14,247 nucleotides of DNA from Minisyncoccota bacterium (GTDB taxonomy: Bacteria > Patescibacteriota > Minisyncoccia > UBA6257 > HR35). The notes under the pieces were generated by a model. The model made no database searches and was not told where the DNA came from. It was given only the letters and a program-made list of their open reading frames with translations. Each line of letters opens with the position of its first letter. The stretch's first letter is position 1. Of the stretch, positions 1 to 6,101 are shown piece after piece. The translations under genes were made by a program, and so were the position numbers. Location: NCBI GenBank assembly GCA_028276075.1, contig JAPYXA010000008.1, positions 1 to 14,247 on the forward strand, written 5' to 3'.

Positions 1-660
1 AATTATAATTCTGTTTCTCCTCAAGAAAAGCCAAAATTTAAAGAACCTAAAAATGAATATAGGTTTAAGATTGTAAAAAAAGAAGTTGAACAAGCTCATA
101 TTTTTTTAGGATTTCCACTGGCAGGTTTTAAAAAGTTAAAGGATAAAAGATTTGTTTATAGCATTCTGTCAATGATTTTAGGGGAAAAGTCTAGTTCTAG
201 GCTTTGGTTAAAAATCAGAGAAGAAATGGGAGCAGCATATTATGTAAGAAGTAATTTTGTAGATTATTCTGATAGAAGTTTATTTTTTATTCAAGCAGGG
301 ATAACAATTGATAGATTAGGAGAGGTTTTAGCTGAGATTGTAAAAGAAATTAATTTGCTTAAAAAAGAAGGCCCTGATATTAAAGAGCTTGAGACAAGCA
401 AAGCTGTTTTAAAAAGTAATTTGCTTATGGACATCGAAGAAAGTTTGGGAATTGCAATTTTTTATGGTAGACATTTTTTAACAGAAAAAAAAATTTTAAC
501 CCCTAAAGAAATAGAAAAAAAAATTAATTCTATAAAAATTGAAGATTTAAAAGAAGAGCTTAAAACAATATTTTTATATCCTCAGCTTAAATTTGCAGCT
601 ATTTTACCTAATAAGATCAATTTTAATTTTTCCAAAATTTTTAAACAAATGTTAAAATAA
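1..660 (+). CDS. M16 family peptidase-like protein, C-terminal part (5' truncated by window edge)
   Basis: The frame is open from the first base, so the true start lies upstream; the first internal ATG (172) falls inside a conserved domain and is not the start. The 219 visible residues match the C-terminal (M16C-like) domain of pitrilysin/insulinase-type zinc peptidases and processing-peptidase-like proteins. There is a strand with QAHIFLGFPL (residues 31-40 of the fragment), then the family hallmark SSRLWLKIREE-GAAYYV (65-82), equivalent to SSRLFQEIREKRGLAYSV. This domain normally closes over the active site and helps bind substrate. The catalytic HXXEH motif belongs to the N-terminal half and is outside the window, so I cannot say whether the enzyme is active. 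The gene ends 6 bases before the AI-2E gene and is probably co-transcribed with it. Confidence 0.82.
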   Translation, partial: NYNSVSPQEKPKFKEPKNEYRFKIVKKEVEQAHIFLGFPLAGFKKLKDKRFVYSILSMILGEKSSSRLWLKIREEMGAAYYVRSNFVDYSDRSLFFIQAGITIDRLGEVLAEIVKEINLLKKEGPDIKELETSKAVLKSNLLMDIEESLGIAIFYGRHFLTEKKILTPKEIEKKINSIKIEDLKEELKTIFLYPQLKFAAILPNKINFNFSKIFKQMLK

Positions 661-666
661 TTATTA

Positions 667-1704
667 ATGCTAACTAATTTTACAAATCAAATTATTTTTT
701 GGCTAGTACCTTTTGCTATTTTAAGCTTTTGGTATTTAAGAGAAATTATTTTTCCGTTTTTGGCTGGTATAATTATTGGAACAGCTATTCAAACATTGGC
801 TTATTATGCTTCAAAAAAAACAAGGATTAATTTCTATTTTGTTGTTTTTTTGATTTATGCTATTTTAATAATTTTAAGCAGTTTAAGCTTCTATTTTGTT
901 TTTAAGGTTTTTTTGGATCAAGTACCAGCCTTTATTGATAACTTAGAAAAATTTTTAGAAACCCATAAGATATCTTATAAAAATTTTAAATTAGAATTTC
1001 AGATTAAAGAATTAACTGATATAGTTAATAAGTATTTTGCTAATGTTTTTAATTTTTTAATGAATTTTTTTGGTGGTTTAATTTCAGTAACCCTAGTGTT
1101 TATAGTTTCTATTTATGTAGCTTTTATGAAAAATTTTCCCGAAGTTTATGTTAAGATTTTTTCTTTTGAAAATGAAGATGAAATTATAAGGCTCATTAGA
1201 AAAATAAAACTTAAGGTTGGATTTTGGTTATTGGGTTTGATTTTTTTATCTTTTTTTATAGGAATTTCAACTTATATTTTTACAGGATGGGTATTAAATC
1301 TTAAATACGCACCTACGGTTTCGCTTGCAGCTGGTTTTTTTGAGATTCTGCCTGTTTTGGGACCAATTATAAGTTTAATTTTAGGCACTGCTGCTGTTTT
1401 AGTGGATAAACCAGAAGCAACTTTACTTGTAATCGGTTTTTTTATTCTCCTTCAACAGATAGAAAACCATTTTCTTGTACCTTTGGTTATGAAAAAAGCA
1501 ATCTCTATTAATCCCCTTTTTGTAATTTTTAGTATTTTAATAGGTGGAAAAATAGGAGGAATTTTAGGTATAATTACTATATTGCCAATAGTAGGTATAA
1601 TAGTCGAAGTTATAAATTATTTAAAAATGCGGGGTGGTGTAATGGGTAGCACGCTTCCCTCTGGAGGAAAAGATCCAGGTTCGAGTCCTGGCCCCGCAGA
1701 TTAA
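667..1704 (+). CDS. AI-2E family transporter (PerM/YdiK/UPF0118-like membrane protein)
   Basis: The 345-residue polytopic membrane protein has about seven to eight hydrophobic segments (roughly 8-45, 55-82, 125-155, 184-208, 215-245, 250-275, 282-316). The family signature is clear: GFFEILPVLGP at 223-233, QQIENHFLVPLVM at 263-275, and a glycine-rich NPLFVIFSILIGGKIGGILG helix at 282-301. Family members are permease-like proteins, some linked to autoinducer-2 export or Na+/H+ antiport; the substrate here cannot be inferred. The conserved protein ends near VINYLK (315-320). The last 25 residues (321-345) are read through a complete tRNA-Gln gene (1628-1699) before the TAA at 1702-1704, so this tail is not a family feature. 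The ATG is preceded by A/T-rich sequence without a Shine-Dalgarno. The gene follows the M16 gene by 6 bases. Confidence 0.88.
   Translation: MLTNFTNQIIFWLVPFAILSFWYLREIIFPFLAGIIIGTAIQTLAYYASKKTRINFYFVVFLIYAILIILSSLSFYFVFKVFLDQVPAFIDNLEKFLETHKISYKNFKLEFQIKELTDIVNKYFANVFNFLMNFFGGLISVTLVFIVSIYVAFMKNFPEVYVKIFSFENEDEIIRLIRKIKLKVGFWLLGLIFLSFFIGISTYIFTGWVLNLKYAPTVSLAAGFFEILPVLGPIISLILGTAAVLVDKPEATLLVIGFFILLQQIENHFLVPLVMKKAISINPLFVIFSILIGGKIGGILGIITILPIVGIIVEVINYLKMRGGVMGSTLPSGGKDPGSSPGPAD
1596..1601 (+). promoter_or_regulatory. possible -10 box for tRNA-Gln, inside the AI-2E coding frame
   Basis: A perfect TATAAT lies 26 bases upstream of the mature tRNA 5' end, which would give a leader of about 20 bases. 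No good -35 hexamer sits 16-18 bases upstream, and another TATAAT occurs at 1569-1574. In DNA this AT-rich, chance matches are common, so this is only a candidate for independent transcription of the tRNA. Confidence 0.25.
1628..1699 (+). tRNA. trnQ: tRNA-Gln (anticodon CUG), 3' CCA not encoded
   Basis: I folded this by hand. The acceptor stem 1628-1634 (TGCGGGG) pairs fully with 1692-1698 (CCCCGCA), and the discriminator is G1699. T8 is followed by a 4-bp D stem (GTGT/GCAC, closing T-G) with loop AATGGGTA. The anticodon stem CTTCC/GGAAA encloses loop CTCTGGA with U33, giving anticodon CTG at 1661-1663. The variable loop is AGAT, and the T arm is CCAGG-TTCGAGT-CCTGG. U1-A72 and G73 are also present in Escherichia coli tRNA-Gln and support the glutamine identity. 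Position 27-43 is a C-A mismatch. The next bases after G1699 are ATT, so CCA must be added enzymatically. The tRNA lies wholly within the 3' end of the AI-2E reading frame, and rpsR starts 10 bases after its 3' end. Confidence 0.93.
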
Positions 1705-1709
1705 ACAAA

Positions 1710-1913
1710 ATGACTTGTTATTTTTGTTCACAAAATACAAAAGAAGTAGATTTTAAAGATTATGATATTTTAAAAAAATTTCTTTCTGCTGCTTATAAAA
1801 TAAAACCACGTAAAGAAACAGATTTATGCTCTAAACATCAGAGAAAATTAGCTAAAGCAGTTAAAATTGCAAGACAAATGGCCCTTCTTCCTTTTTTGCC
1901 AAGTAAAAACTAA
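1710..1913 (+). CDS. rpsR: 30S ribosomal protein S18 (bS18)
   Basis: The 67-residue protein fits S18, which sits on the platform of the small subunit next to S6. Visible S18 features are the K-I-K-P-R-K-E-T segment (30-37), the SKHQRKLAKAVKIAR helix (41-55) and the ALLPF motif (58-62). Cys3, Cys6, Cys40 and His43 form a CxxC...CxxH set suited to zinc, as in the metal-binding form of S18. Bacterial rpsR is usually between rpsF and ssb; here it follows a tRNA-Gln gene and precedes a DUF4116 gene. The ATG has no Shine-Dalgarno. If the tRNA precursor is cut at its 3' end, the rpsR message would start only about 10 bases before its ATG. Confidence 0.95.
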   Translation: MTCYFCSQNTKEVDFKDYDILKKFLSAAYKIKPRKETDLCSKHQRKLAKAVKIARQMALLPFLPSKN

Positions 1914-1972
1914 GAATATTAATTTTTTTCATTTTTATAAAAAAAATAAATTAAATTAAAAAATAATTTAAC

Positions 1973-2004
1973 TTCTAGCCATTTCTTTGTTGAAGGGGCT
2001 AGAA
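1973..2004 (+). repeat. perfect 8-bp inverted repeat spanning the DUF4116 start codon
   Basis: TTCTAGCC (1973-1980) and GGCTAGAA (1997-2004) are exact reverse complements separated by 16 bases. The loop contains the two candidate TTG start codons (1987 and 1990). As RNA it would be a hairpin presenting the start in its loop; as DNA it could be a dyad for a dimeric regulator. No U-run follows directly, so it does not look like a terminator. Confidence 0.45.
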
Positions 2005-2748
2005 AAAATAAGGATTAAAGAAAGAAAAATTTTTAACAAAAAACCAGAGAAAGAAGAAAGTTCCAAAGAACTTCAAGAGGATATATTTTTAGAAAAACCA
2101 TCTCAAGATGAATATGAATTTGCTGAAAAAATAGCTAAGATTATTAAAATTGTGAAAAACGAAGAAGTAACACCAGAAGATATTATTTTTAATCAATGGA
2201 AAAGATATGATAAAGATAGAAAAATAGTACTTTCTGAGATAAGGACAGGAGATGATTTATCTACTGTTTTTGAAAGATTACCGTCAGATTTTGTTGAAAA
2301 ACTTAAGAATGATAAATGGTTTATCAAAGAGGCGATTAGAAAATCCAAAAGAGCAGATTCTTTCCAATATGCTTCAGAAGAGTTACGCTCTGATAAGGAA
2401 TTTATTTTAGATTTGGTTAAGATAAACTCTGGTATTTTCAAATATGTTTCAGAGGAAATTTCAAAGGATAGAGAATTTATTTTAATGTTGCTAAAACAAA
2501 ACCCGCGTGTTTTACAACACCTTTCTGAAAATCTTCGCAGTGATCAAGAAATTGTTTTAGAAGCTTTAAGGGCTGAGGCTTATGTTTTATCTAGCCAAAC
2601 TGAAGATTCTATATTTCAATATGCTTCTTCTGAACTTAAAGATAACGTAGATTTTGTTTTAGAGGCAGTTAAAATAAATCCGAAGGCAATTTTCCATGCA
2701 TCTAATAGAATTAAAACTGCCGTTTTTTTTAAAGAAGACAAAATATAA
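1987..2748 (+). CDS. DUF4116 repeat protein, function unknown
   Basis: The 253-residue soluble protein has a lysine/glutamate-rich N-terminus (1-80) and five tandem helical repeats of about 25 residues, at roughly 106-132, 133-157, 158-182, 183-216 and 217-241. A typical unit is LRSDKEFILDLVKINS-IFKYVSEE: a start like L-x-S/N-D-x-E/D-F, a hydrophobic helix, then a pattern like xF-x-Y/H-A/V-S. This matches the DUF4116 repeat family, whose function is not established; by analogy with other short helical repeats a protein-binding scaffold is plausible. The fourth unit carries about eight extra residues. There is no ATG in frame before the repeats, and the upstream in-frame stop is TAA at 1969-1971, so initiation is probably at TTG 1987 or 1990. 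No signal peptide or membrane segment is seen. Confidence 0.75.
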   Translation: MLKGLEKIRIKERKIFNKKPEKEESSKELQEDIFLEKPSQDEYEFAEKIAKIIKIVKNEEVTPEDIIFNQWKRYDKDRKIVLSEIRTGDDLSTVFERLPSDFVEKLKNDKWFIKEAIRKSKRADSFQYASEELRSDKEFILDLVKINSGIFKYVSEEISKDREFILMLLKQNPRVLQHLSENLRSDQEIVLEALRAEAYVLSSQTEDSIFQYASSELKDNVDFVLEAVKINPKAIFHASNRIKTAVFFKEDKI

Positions 2749-2894
2749 CCAAGGGATATCTAAATGTAATTATTTATTAATTTCGTAAAATTATAACTTT
2801 TTGAGAAAAAAATTATGCTTTTAAGTCTTCTAAAGTAATAAATTTTAAGATTGTTCATTTGTAAGGAAAATTTTTATTTTTTTTGATTTTAGTT

Positions 2895-2900
2895 TATAAT
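2895..2900 (+). promoter_or_regulatory. possible -10 box of the kinase/flippase transcript
   Basis: TATAAT lies in the longest non-coding stretch of the window, with an expected start near 2907. The -35 position (about 2872-2877) is only T-rich and unconvincing. The position just upstream of two ordered hairpins makes it more credible than a random match. Confidence 0.35.
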
Positions 2901-2921
2901 AACAATTAATTAAAAATGACT

Positions 2922-2940
2922 GGAGTAAATTGACGGCTCC
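2922..2940 (+). other. small leader hairpin immediately 5' of the terminator-like stem
   Basis: GGAG (2922-2925) can pair with CTCC (2937-2940), with a possible extra T-G pair inside. The stem ends exactly where the next, stronger stem begins (2941), so the two could stack coaxially. On its own a 4-5 bp stem is weak evidence. It matters because of its position between a putative promoter and a terminator-like hairpin. Confidence 0.3.
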
Positions 2941-2972
2941 ATTTTGCCCCACTTAGTTGGGGCAAAATTTTT
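2941..2972 (+). terminator. intrinsic terminator-like hairpin in the leader of the PfkB-family kinase gene
   Basis: ATTTTGCCCC (2941-2950) and GGGGCAAAAT (2959-2968) form a perfect 10-bp stem with an 8-base loop. The stem has a GC-rich top and is followed by a T run (2968-2972). It is the most stable dyad noticed in this AT-rich window. The polarity is plus-strand only, as the opposite strand lacks a T run. It ends 5 bases before the kinase ATG (2978). It could end transcription from upstream or act as an attenuator for the kinase/flippase pair. Confidence 0.7.
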
Positions 2973-2977
2973 ATCCT

Positions 2978-3928
2978 ATGAAGATTAGGGTTTTAGGCAA
3001 TGCTACGTTAGATATTATTTTAAGGATTGATTCAAATATTTTTGAGGGCAATAAAATAGAAGTTAAGGAAATTTTTTTTTCTTTAGGCGGTGGAGCATTA
3101 AATGCTTCAACTACTTTTAAAAACTTAAAAATAGATTACCTTGCTTATTTTAGATTAGGAAATGATATAATTGCTAAAAATATTTTATCTAAGATAAAAG
3201 AAGAAAATTTAAAAAGTAAGATTTTTTTTCATAAAGGTAACTCTCAATTTTCTGTTGTGGTTTTAAGTAAAAATAAAGAAAGAACTATATTTGTTTGGAG
3301 AGGAGCATCTGATCGTTTTTCTTTAAATGAACTATTTTCTTTAGATTTTGGTAAAAATGATCCTTTTTATTTAACTACGCTTAACACTTCTCCTTTAATT
3401 TTTATAAAATTTTTAAAAAAACTCAAACAAAACCGTTCTTTTATATGTCTTAATCCCAGTTATCAGTTTTTAAAATCTCCACATGCTTTAGGGGCTATTT
3501 CTTTTGCAGATGTTTTGATTTTAAATTATCAAGAAGCCTGTGCTTTGATGAAAAAAAATCTTAAACCATTGTTATTGGGTAAAGAGTTAAAAAATATCTC
3601 TAAGGTTAAAATTTTAGTGATAACTTTAGGCGAAAAAGGTTCTTTAACATTTTATGAAAACAAGATTTTTGAAGCAGATGTTTTTAAACCTAAAAAATTT
3701 GTTGATACAACAGGCGCAGGAGATGCTTTTTCAAGCGCTTTTTTCGCAAATTTATTTTTAAATAAATTTGTTTTAAATGAAGAAATAGTCAGAAAATCCA
3801 TTATTTGGGGATCAGCTAATGCTTCTTCTAATATAGAGAAATTAGGAGCCCAAATAGGGCTTTTAAAAAAAGAAGATTTCTTTAAATATCAATCTCTAAG
3901 ATTAAAAATAAAATCATGGCAGTATTAA
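2978..3928 (+). CDS. PfkB-family carbohydrate/nucleoside kinase
   Basis: The 316-residue protein has a ribokinase-type fold. The N-terminal signature region is GGGALNAS (37-44), which contacts substrate. NYQEA (183-187) is the N-x-x-E Mg/phosphate motif. TLGEKGS (216-222) belongs to the nucleotide-binding region. DTTGAGDAF (243-251) holds the anion hole and the catalytic base Asp249. The family phosphorylates ribose, adenosine, fructose-6-phosphate, tagatose-6-phosphate and similar substrates, or builds the ADP-heptose precursor; the substrate cannot be assigned from sequence. I chose ATG 2978 over an in-frame TTG at 2957 because MKIRVLGNATLDI fits the family's first strand and the TTG lies in the terminator-like hairpin. 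The 3' end overlaps the flippase gene by 13 bases, so the two are probably translationally coupled, which points to an envelope sugar role (inference). Confidence 0.88.
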   Translation: MKIRVLGNATLDIILRIDSNIFEGNKIEVKEIFFSLGGGALNASTTFKNLKIDYLAYFRLGNDIIAKNILSKIKEENLKSKIFFHKGNSQFSVVVLSKNKERTIFVWRGASDRFSLNELFSLDFGKNDPFYLTTLNTSPLIFIKFLKKLKQNRSFICLNPSYQFLKSPHALGAISFADVLILNYQEACALMKKNLKPLLLGKELKNISKVKILVITLGEKGSLTFYENKIFEADVFKPKKFVDTTGAGDAFSSAFFANLFLNKFVLNEEIVRKSIIWGSANASSNIEKLGAQIGLLKKEDFFKYQSLRLKIKSWQY

Positions 3929-5184
3929 AAGAAGTTATTTCCTTTAAAAGCCATTTTTTAAACTTGATTTTTAAGAATTTATTTTTTCTTTATGCCTCGG
4001 AGATTTTTGCTAAAGGTTTAAAAATTTTGATTTTTCTTTATTTAGTTAGATCTTTGGGGCCTTCTCAATTTGGAATTTTTGAATATTTATTTGCTTTTAT
4101 TGGTATGTTTTTTCTTTTAGCTGATTTTGGTATGAGTAATGTTTTTATTAGAGAATATCAACAAAAAGATGATAAACTAATTCAAGTGGCAAACTTTTTT
4201 GTAATTAAATTTTCATTCACTTTAAGTTTTACTTTATTATCTTTGTTTGGGTATTTTTGGACTAAAAAATATGATGGTTTTTTGATGTATTTATTAATAG
4301 TTTTTTATTATTTTTTTTCAAACCTAGAATCTTTTTTTGAAACTTTTTTCTTGGCTGTCCAAAAGTCAGAGAAAAGATTTTTGTTTAATTTCGTTTCAAG
4401 TTTATTACTTTTTTTGCTAATTTTTTTAGGGTTAAGATTTTATTATAGTTTAAATTTTATTGCTTTTTCTTATCTTATAAGCAGTTTAGTTGGTTTAATA
4501 GTGGCTTATTTTTTATTTAAAAAAGATTCGGATTTAATTTTTAATTTAGTTAATTTTAATTTAATTAAGGACTATTTTAAAAATGGATTGCCACTTGCTT
4601 TTTTTGGAATTTTAGGTTTTATTTTTTTCTCAACGGATAAAATAATTTTGGCTTATTTTCGAGATCCAGCTGAAATTGGGTACTATTCTTTGGCTACAAG
4701 AATTTTGTCAGCCTTTTTGTTTCTACCATATATTTTCAGTTCAGCTTTTTATCCCTATTTAGCCCAAAAAGCAGTTGAGAGAGATTCAAGAAAAAGTTTT
4801 GATTACTTTTTTAATATTCTTATTCCTTTTTCTAGTTTTTTAGGTTTAATCCTATCGTTTTTTATTTTTGTTCTTTCTTATTGGTTGGTGATGTTTTTGG
4901 GTGGTGTAGAATATTTGCCATCTGTTTATGTTCTGCAACTTTTTTGTTGGCTTCTTGTTTTCTTATTTCCTACTAATTTTTTGGATTATTTTTTAATATC
5001 TCATAATAAGCAATGGCTAGATTTTTTTATTACTTTAATTCCAGCACTTTTGAATATATTTTTAAACTTTGTTTTTATACCGAAATTAGGAATATTTGGA
5101 GCTGTTTTTTCAAGCTTATTTTCTCAATTTATCAACTTTATTTTAACACTTATAGTTAGTCTTTGGGTTTTTAAAAAAATATAA
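3916..5184 (+). CDS. oligosaccharide flippase family protein (Wzx/MurJ-like, MOP superfamily)
   Basis: The 422-residue protein is almost entirely hydrophobic, with about 12-14 predicted transmembrane helices. The N-terminus is typical of polysaccharide flippases: a first helix with SEIFAKGLKILIF (28-40), then VRSLGPSQFG (44-53) and DFGMSNVFIRE (70-80). Family members move lipid-linked oligosaccharides across the cytoplasmic membrane for capsule, teichoic-acid-like or S-layer glycan assembly. Start ATG 3916 overlaps the end of the upstream kinase gene by 13 bases. No glycosyltransferases are adjacent, so the glycan is unknown. A lipid II role (MurJ) is possible, but the N-terminal pattern fits the Wzx group better. 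Confidence 0.83.
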   Translation: MAVLKEVISFKSHFLNLIFKNLFFLYASEIFAKGLKILIFLYLVRSLGPSQFGIFEYLFAFIGMFFLLADFGMSNVFIREYQQKDDKLIQVANFFVIKFSFTLSFTLLSLFGYFWTKKYDGFLMYLLIVFYYFFSNLESFFETFFLAVQKSEKRFLFNFVSSLLLFLLIFLGLRFYYSLNFIAFSYLISSLVGLIVAYFLFKKDSDLIFNLVNFNLIKDYFKNGLPLAFFGILGFIFFSTDKIILAYFRDPAEIGYYSLATRILSAFLFLPYIFSSAFYPYLAQKAVERDSRKSFDYFFNILIPFSSFLGLILSFFIFVLSYWLVMFLGGVEYLPSVYVLQLFCWLLVFLFPTNFLDYFLISHNKQWLDFFITLIPALLNIFLNFVFIPKLGIFGAVFSSLFSQFINFILTLIVSLWVFKKI

Positions 5185-5190
5185 TATAAT
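5180..5190 (+). promoter_or_regulatory. overlapping TATAAT boxes ahead of rplM
   Basis: Two overlapping TATAAT hexamers (5180-5185 and 5185-5190) sit 9-14 bases before the rplM ATG, at the end of the flippase gene. Transcription from the second would begin about 3 bases before the ATG, giving a nearly leaderless message. No clear -35 is visible. Confidence 0.4.
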
Positions 5191-5199
5191 ATATCCATT

Positions 5200-5550
5200 A
5201 TGACAGAAGAAATTGTAATAGATGCATCAAATAAATCTTTAGGAAGATTGTCTACAGAGATTGTTTATTATCTTGAAGGTAAAAATAGGCCAGATTATGA
5301 CCCAAGCCAGGATAGAGAAATATTTGTTTTGGTTAAGAATTTAGATAAGGTTAAATTTACAGGTAAAAAATTGGAGAATGATTATTTTGTTAAACATACA
5401 GGCTACTTGGGGCATTTAAAGAAAATTTCTTTAAAGGAATTGTGGGCTAAGGATAAATTAAAAGCTTTAAAATTGGTTGTAAAAAATATGCTGCCCAAAA
5501 ATAAATTAAGAAAAAGTCGACTTTCAAGGATAAAAATTATAAATGACTAA
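5200..5550 (+). CDS. rplM: 50S ribosomal protein L13 (uL13), short form
   Basis: At 116 residues this is shorter than the usual 140 or so. The core L13 motifs are present: VIDASNKSLGRLS (6-18), KVKFTGKKL (50-58), the KHTGYLG segment (65-71) and VKNMLPKNKL (94-103). The usual C-terminal tail after the RLKVY-like strand, normally ending near HPHxAQ, is missing; the protein stops at IKIIND. L13 is an early-assembly 23S rRNA-binding protein of the large subunit. The stop overlaps the rpsI start by 8 bases, which is the conserved rplM-rpsI operon. A -10-like double box lies just upstream. Confidence 0.95.
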   Translation: MTEEIVIDASNKSLGRLSTEIVYYLEGKNRPDYDPSQDREIFVLVKNLDKVKFTGKKLENDYFVKHTGYLGHLKKISLKELWAKDKLKALKLVVKNMLPKNKLRKSRLSRIKIIND

Positions 5551-6058
5551 AGTTCAAGAAATTGAAGATCAAACAACTCAATTGCCCGAGGAAGAAGTAA
5601 AAGAAAGACAAAAAGAAGATCAAAAATTTTTAGATTTAGCTAATAAAAAAATTGGTCAGGGTAAATATATAGAAAAAATAGGGAGAAGAAAAGAAGCAGT
5701 TGCTAGGGTTAGAATTTGGGATAATGAAGTAGATAAGGAATTTAGTATTTTAATTAATGATTTAGATTATAAAAATTATTTTCAAAATCTTGAATTCAGG
5801 AAAATTGTTGAATCTCCCTTAAAAAAAGTTAATCTTTCGAAAAAATTTAAAATTACTGTTAAAGTCAAAGGAGGAGGGAAAAGAGGACAAGCAGAAGCTA
5901 TAAGATTAGGATTGTCAAGAGCTTTAGTTGCTTTTGATGAAACCTTAAAACCAAGATTAAAAAAAGCAGGTTTTTTAACAAGAGATCCTCGAGTAGTAGA
6001 AAGAAAAAAGTATGGGAAAAGAAAAGCTCGCAAAGAAGAGCAATGGCAAAAAAGATAA
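5543..6058 (+). CDS. rpsI: 30S ribosomal protein S9 (uS9) with N-terminal extension
   Basis: The 171-residue protein comprises a standard S9 body preceded by about 40 extra charged, glutamate/lysine-rich residues. Motifs are IGRRKEAVARVRIW (46-59), GGGKRGQAEAIRLGLSRAL (110-128) and LTRDPRVVERKKYGKRKAR (145-163). The C-terminal arginine-containing tail, which reaches the P-site tRNA, ends in QKR rather than the common SKR. The ATG overlaps rplM by 8 bases, so coupling is likely. The next in-frame ATG is not near the S9 body, and the extension is in frame from the overlap, so the long start is preferred. Confidence 0.95.
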   Translation: MTKVQEIEDQTTQLPEEEVKERQKEDQKFLDLANKKIGQGKYIEKIGRRKEAVARVRIWDNEVDKEFSILINDLDYKNYFQNLEFRKIVESPLKKVNLSKKFKITVKVKGGGKRGQAEAIRLGLSRALVAFDETLKPRLKKAGFLTRDPRVVERKKYGKRKARKEEQWQKR

Positions 6059-6078
6059 TTTGTTTTGTCAGCTTGGGA

Positions 6079-6084
6079 TATAAT
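6079..6084 (+). promoter_or_regulatory. possible -10 box ahead of ftsW
   Basis: TATAAT lies in the 43-base gap between rpsI and ftsW, 17 bases before the ATG. A TTGTCA at 6065-6070 is too close (8 bases) to be its -35, and there is no extended TG motif. It may mark separate transcription of the cell-wall genes from the ribosomal operon. Confidence 0.35.
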
Positions 6085-6101
6085 AACTAAATCAACTAAA
6101 A

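Noticed and set aside
2791..2820. Imperfect dyad of A and T runs downstream of the DUF4116 gene
   Set aside because: It is A/T-only and mismatched; such dyads are frequent by chance at this base composition.
2760..2858. Minus-strand frame of 32 codons in the leader region
   Set aside because: It encodes a low-complexity basic peptide without a helix, domain or coupling to another gene; it is expected by chance in AT-rich DNA.
2957..2977. Upstream TTG start adding seven residues to the PfkB-family kinase
   Set aside because: The TTG lies in the loop/stem of the terminator-like hairpin, the added residues do not fit the family N-terminus, and ATG 2978 begins exactly at the first conserved strand.
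6065..6084. TTGTCA plus TATAAT as a full sigma-70 promoter for ftsW
   Set aside because: The two hexamers are 8 bases apart instead of about 17, so only the -10 element is kept as a candidate.
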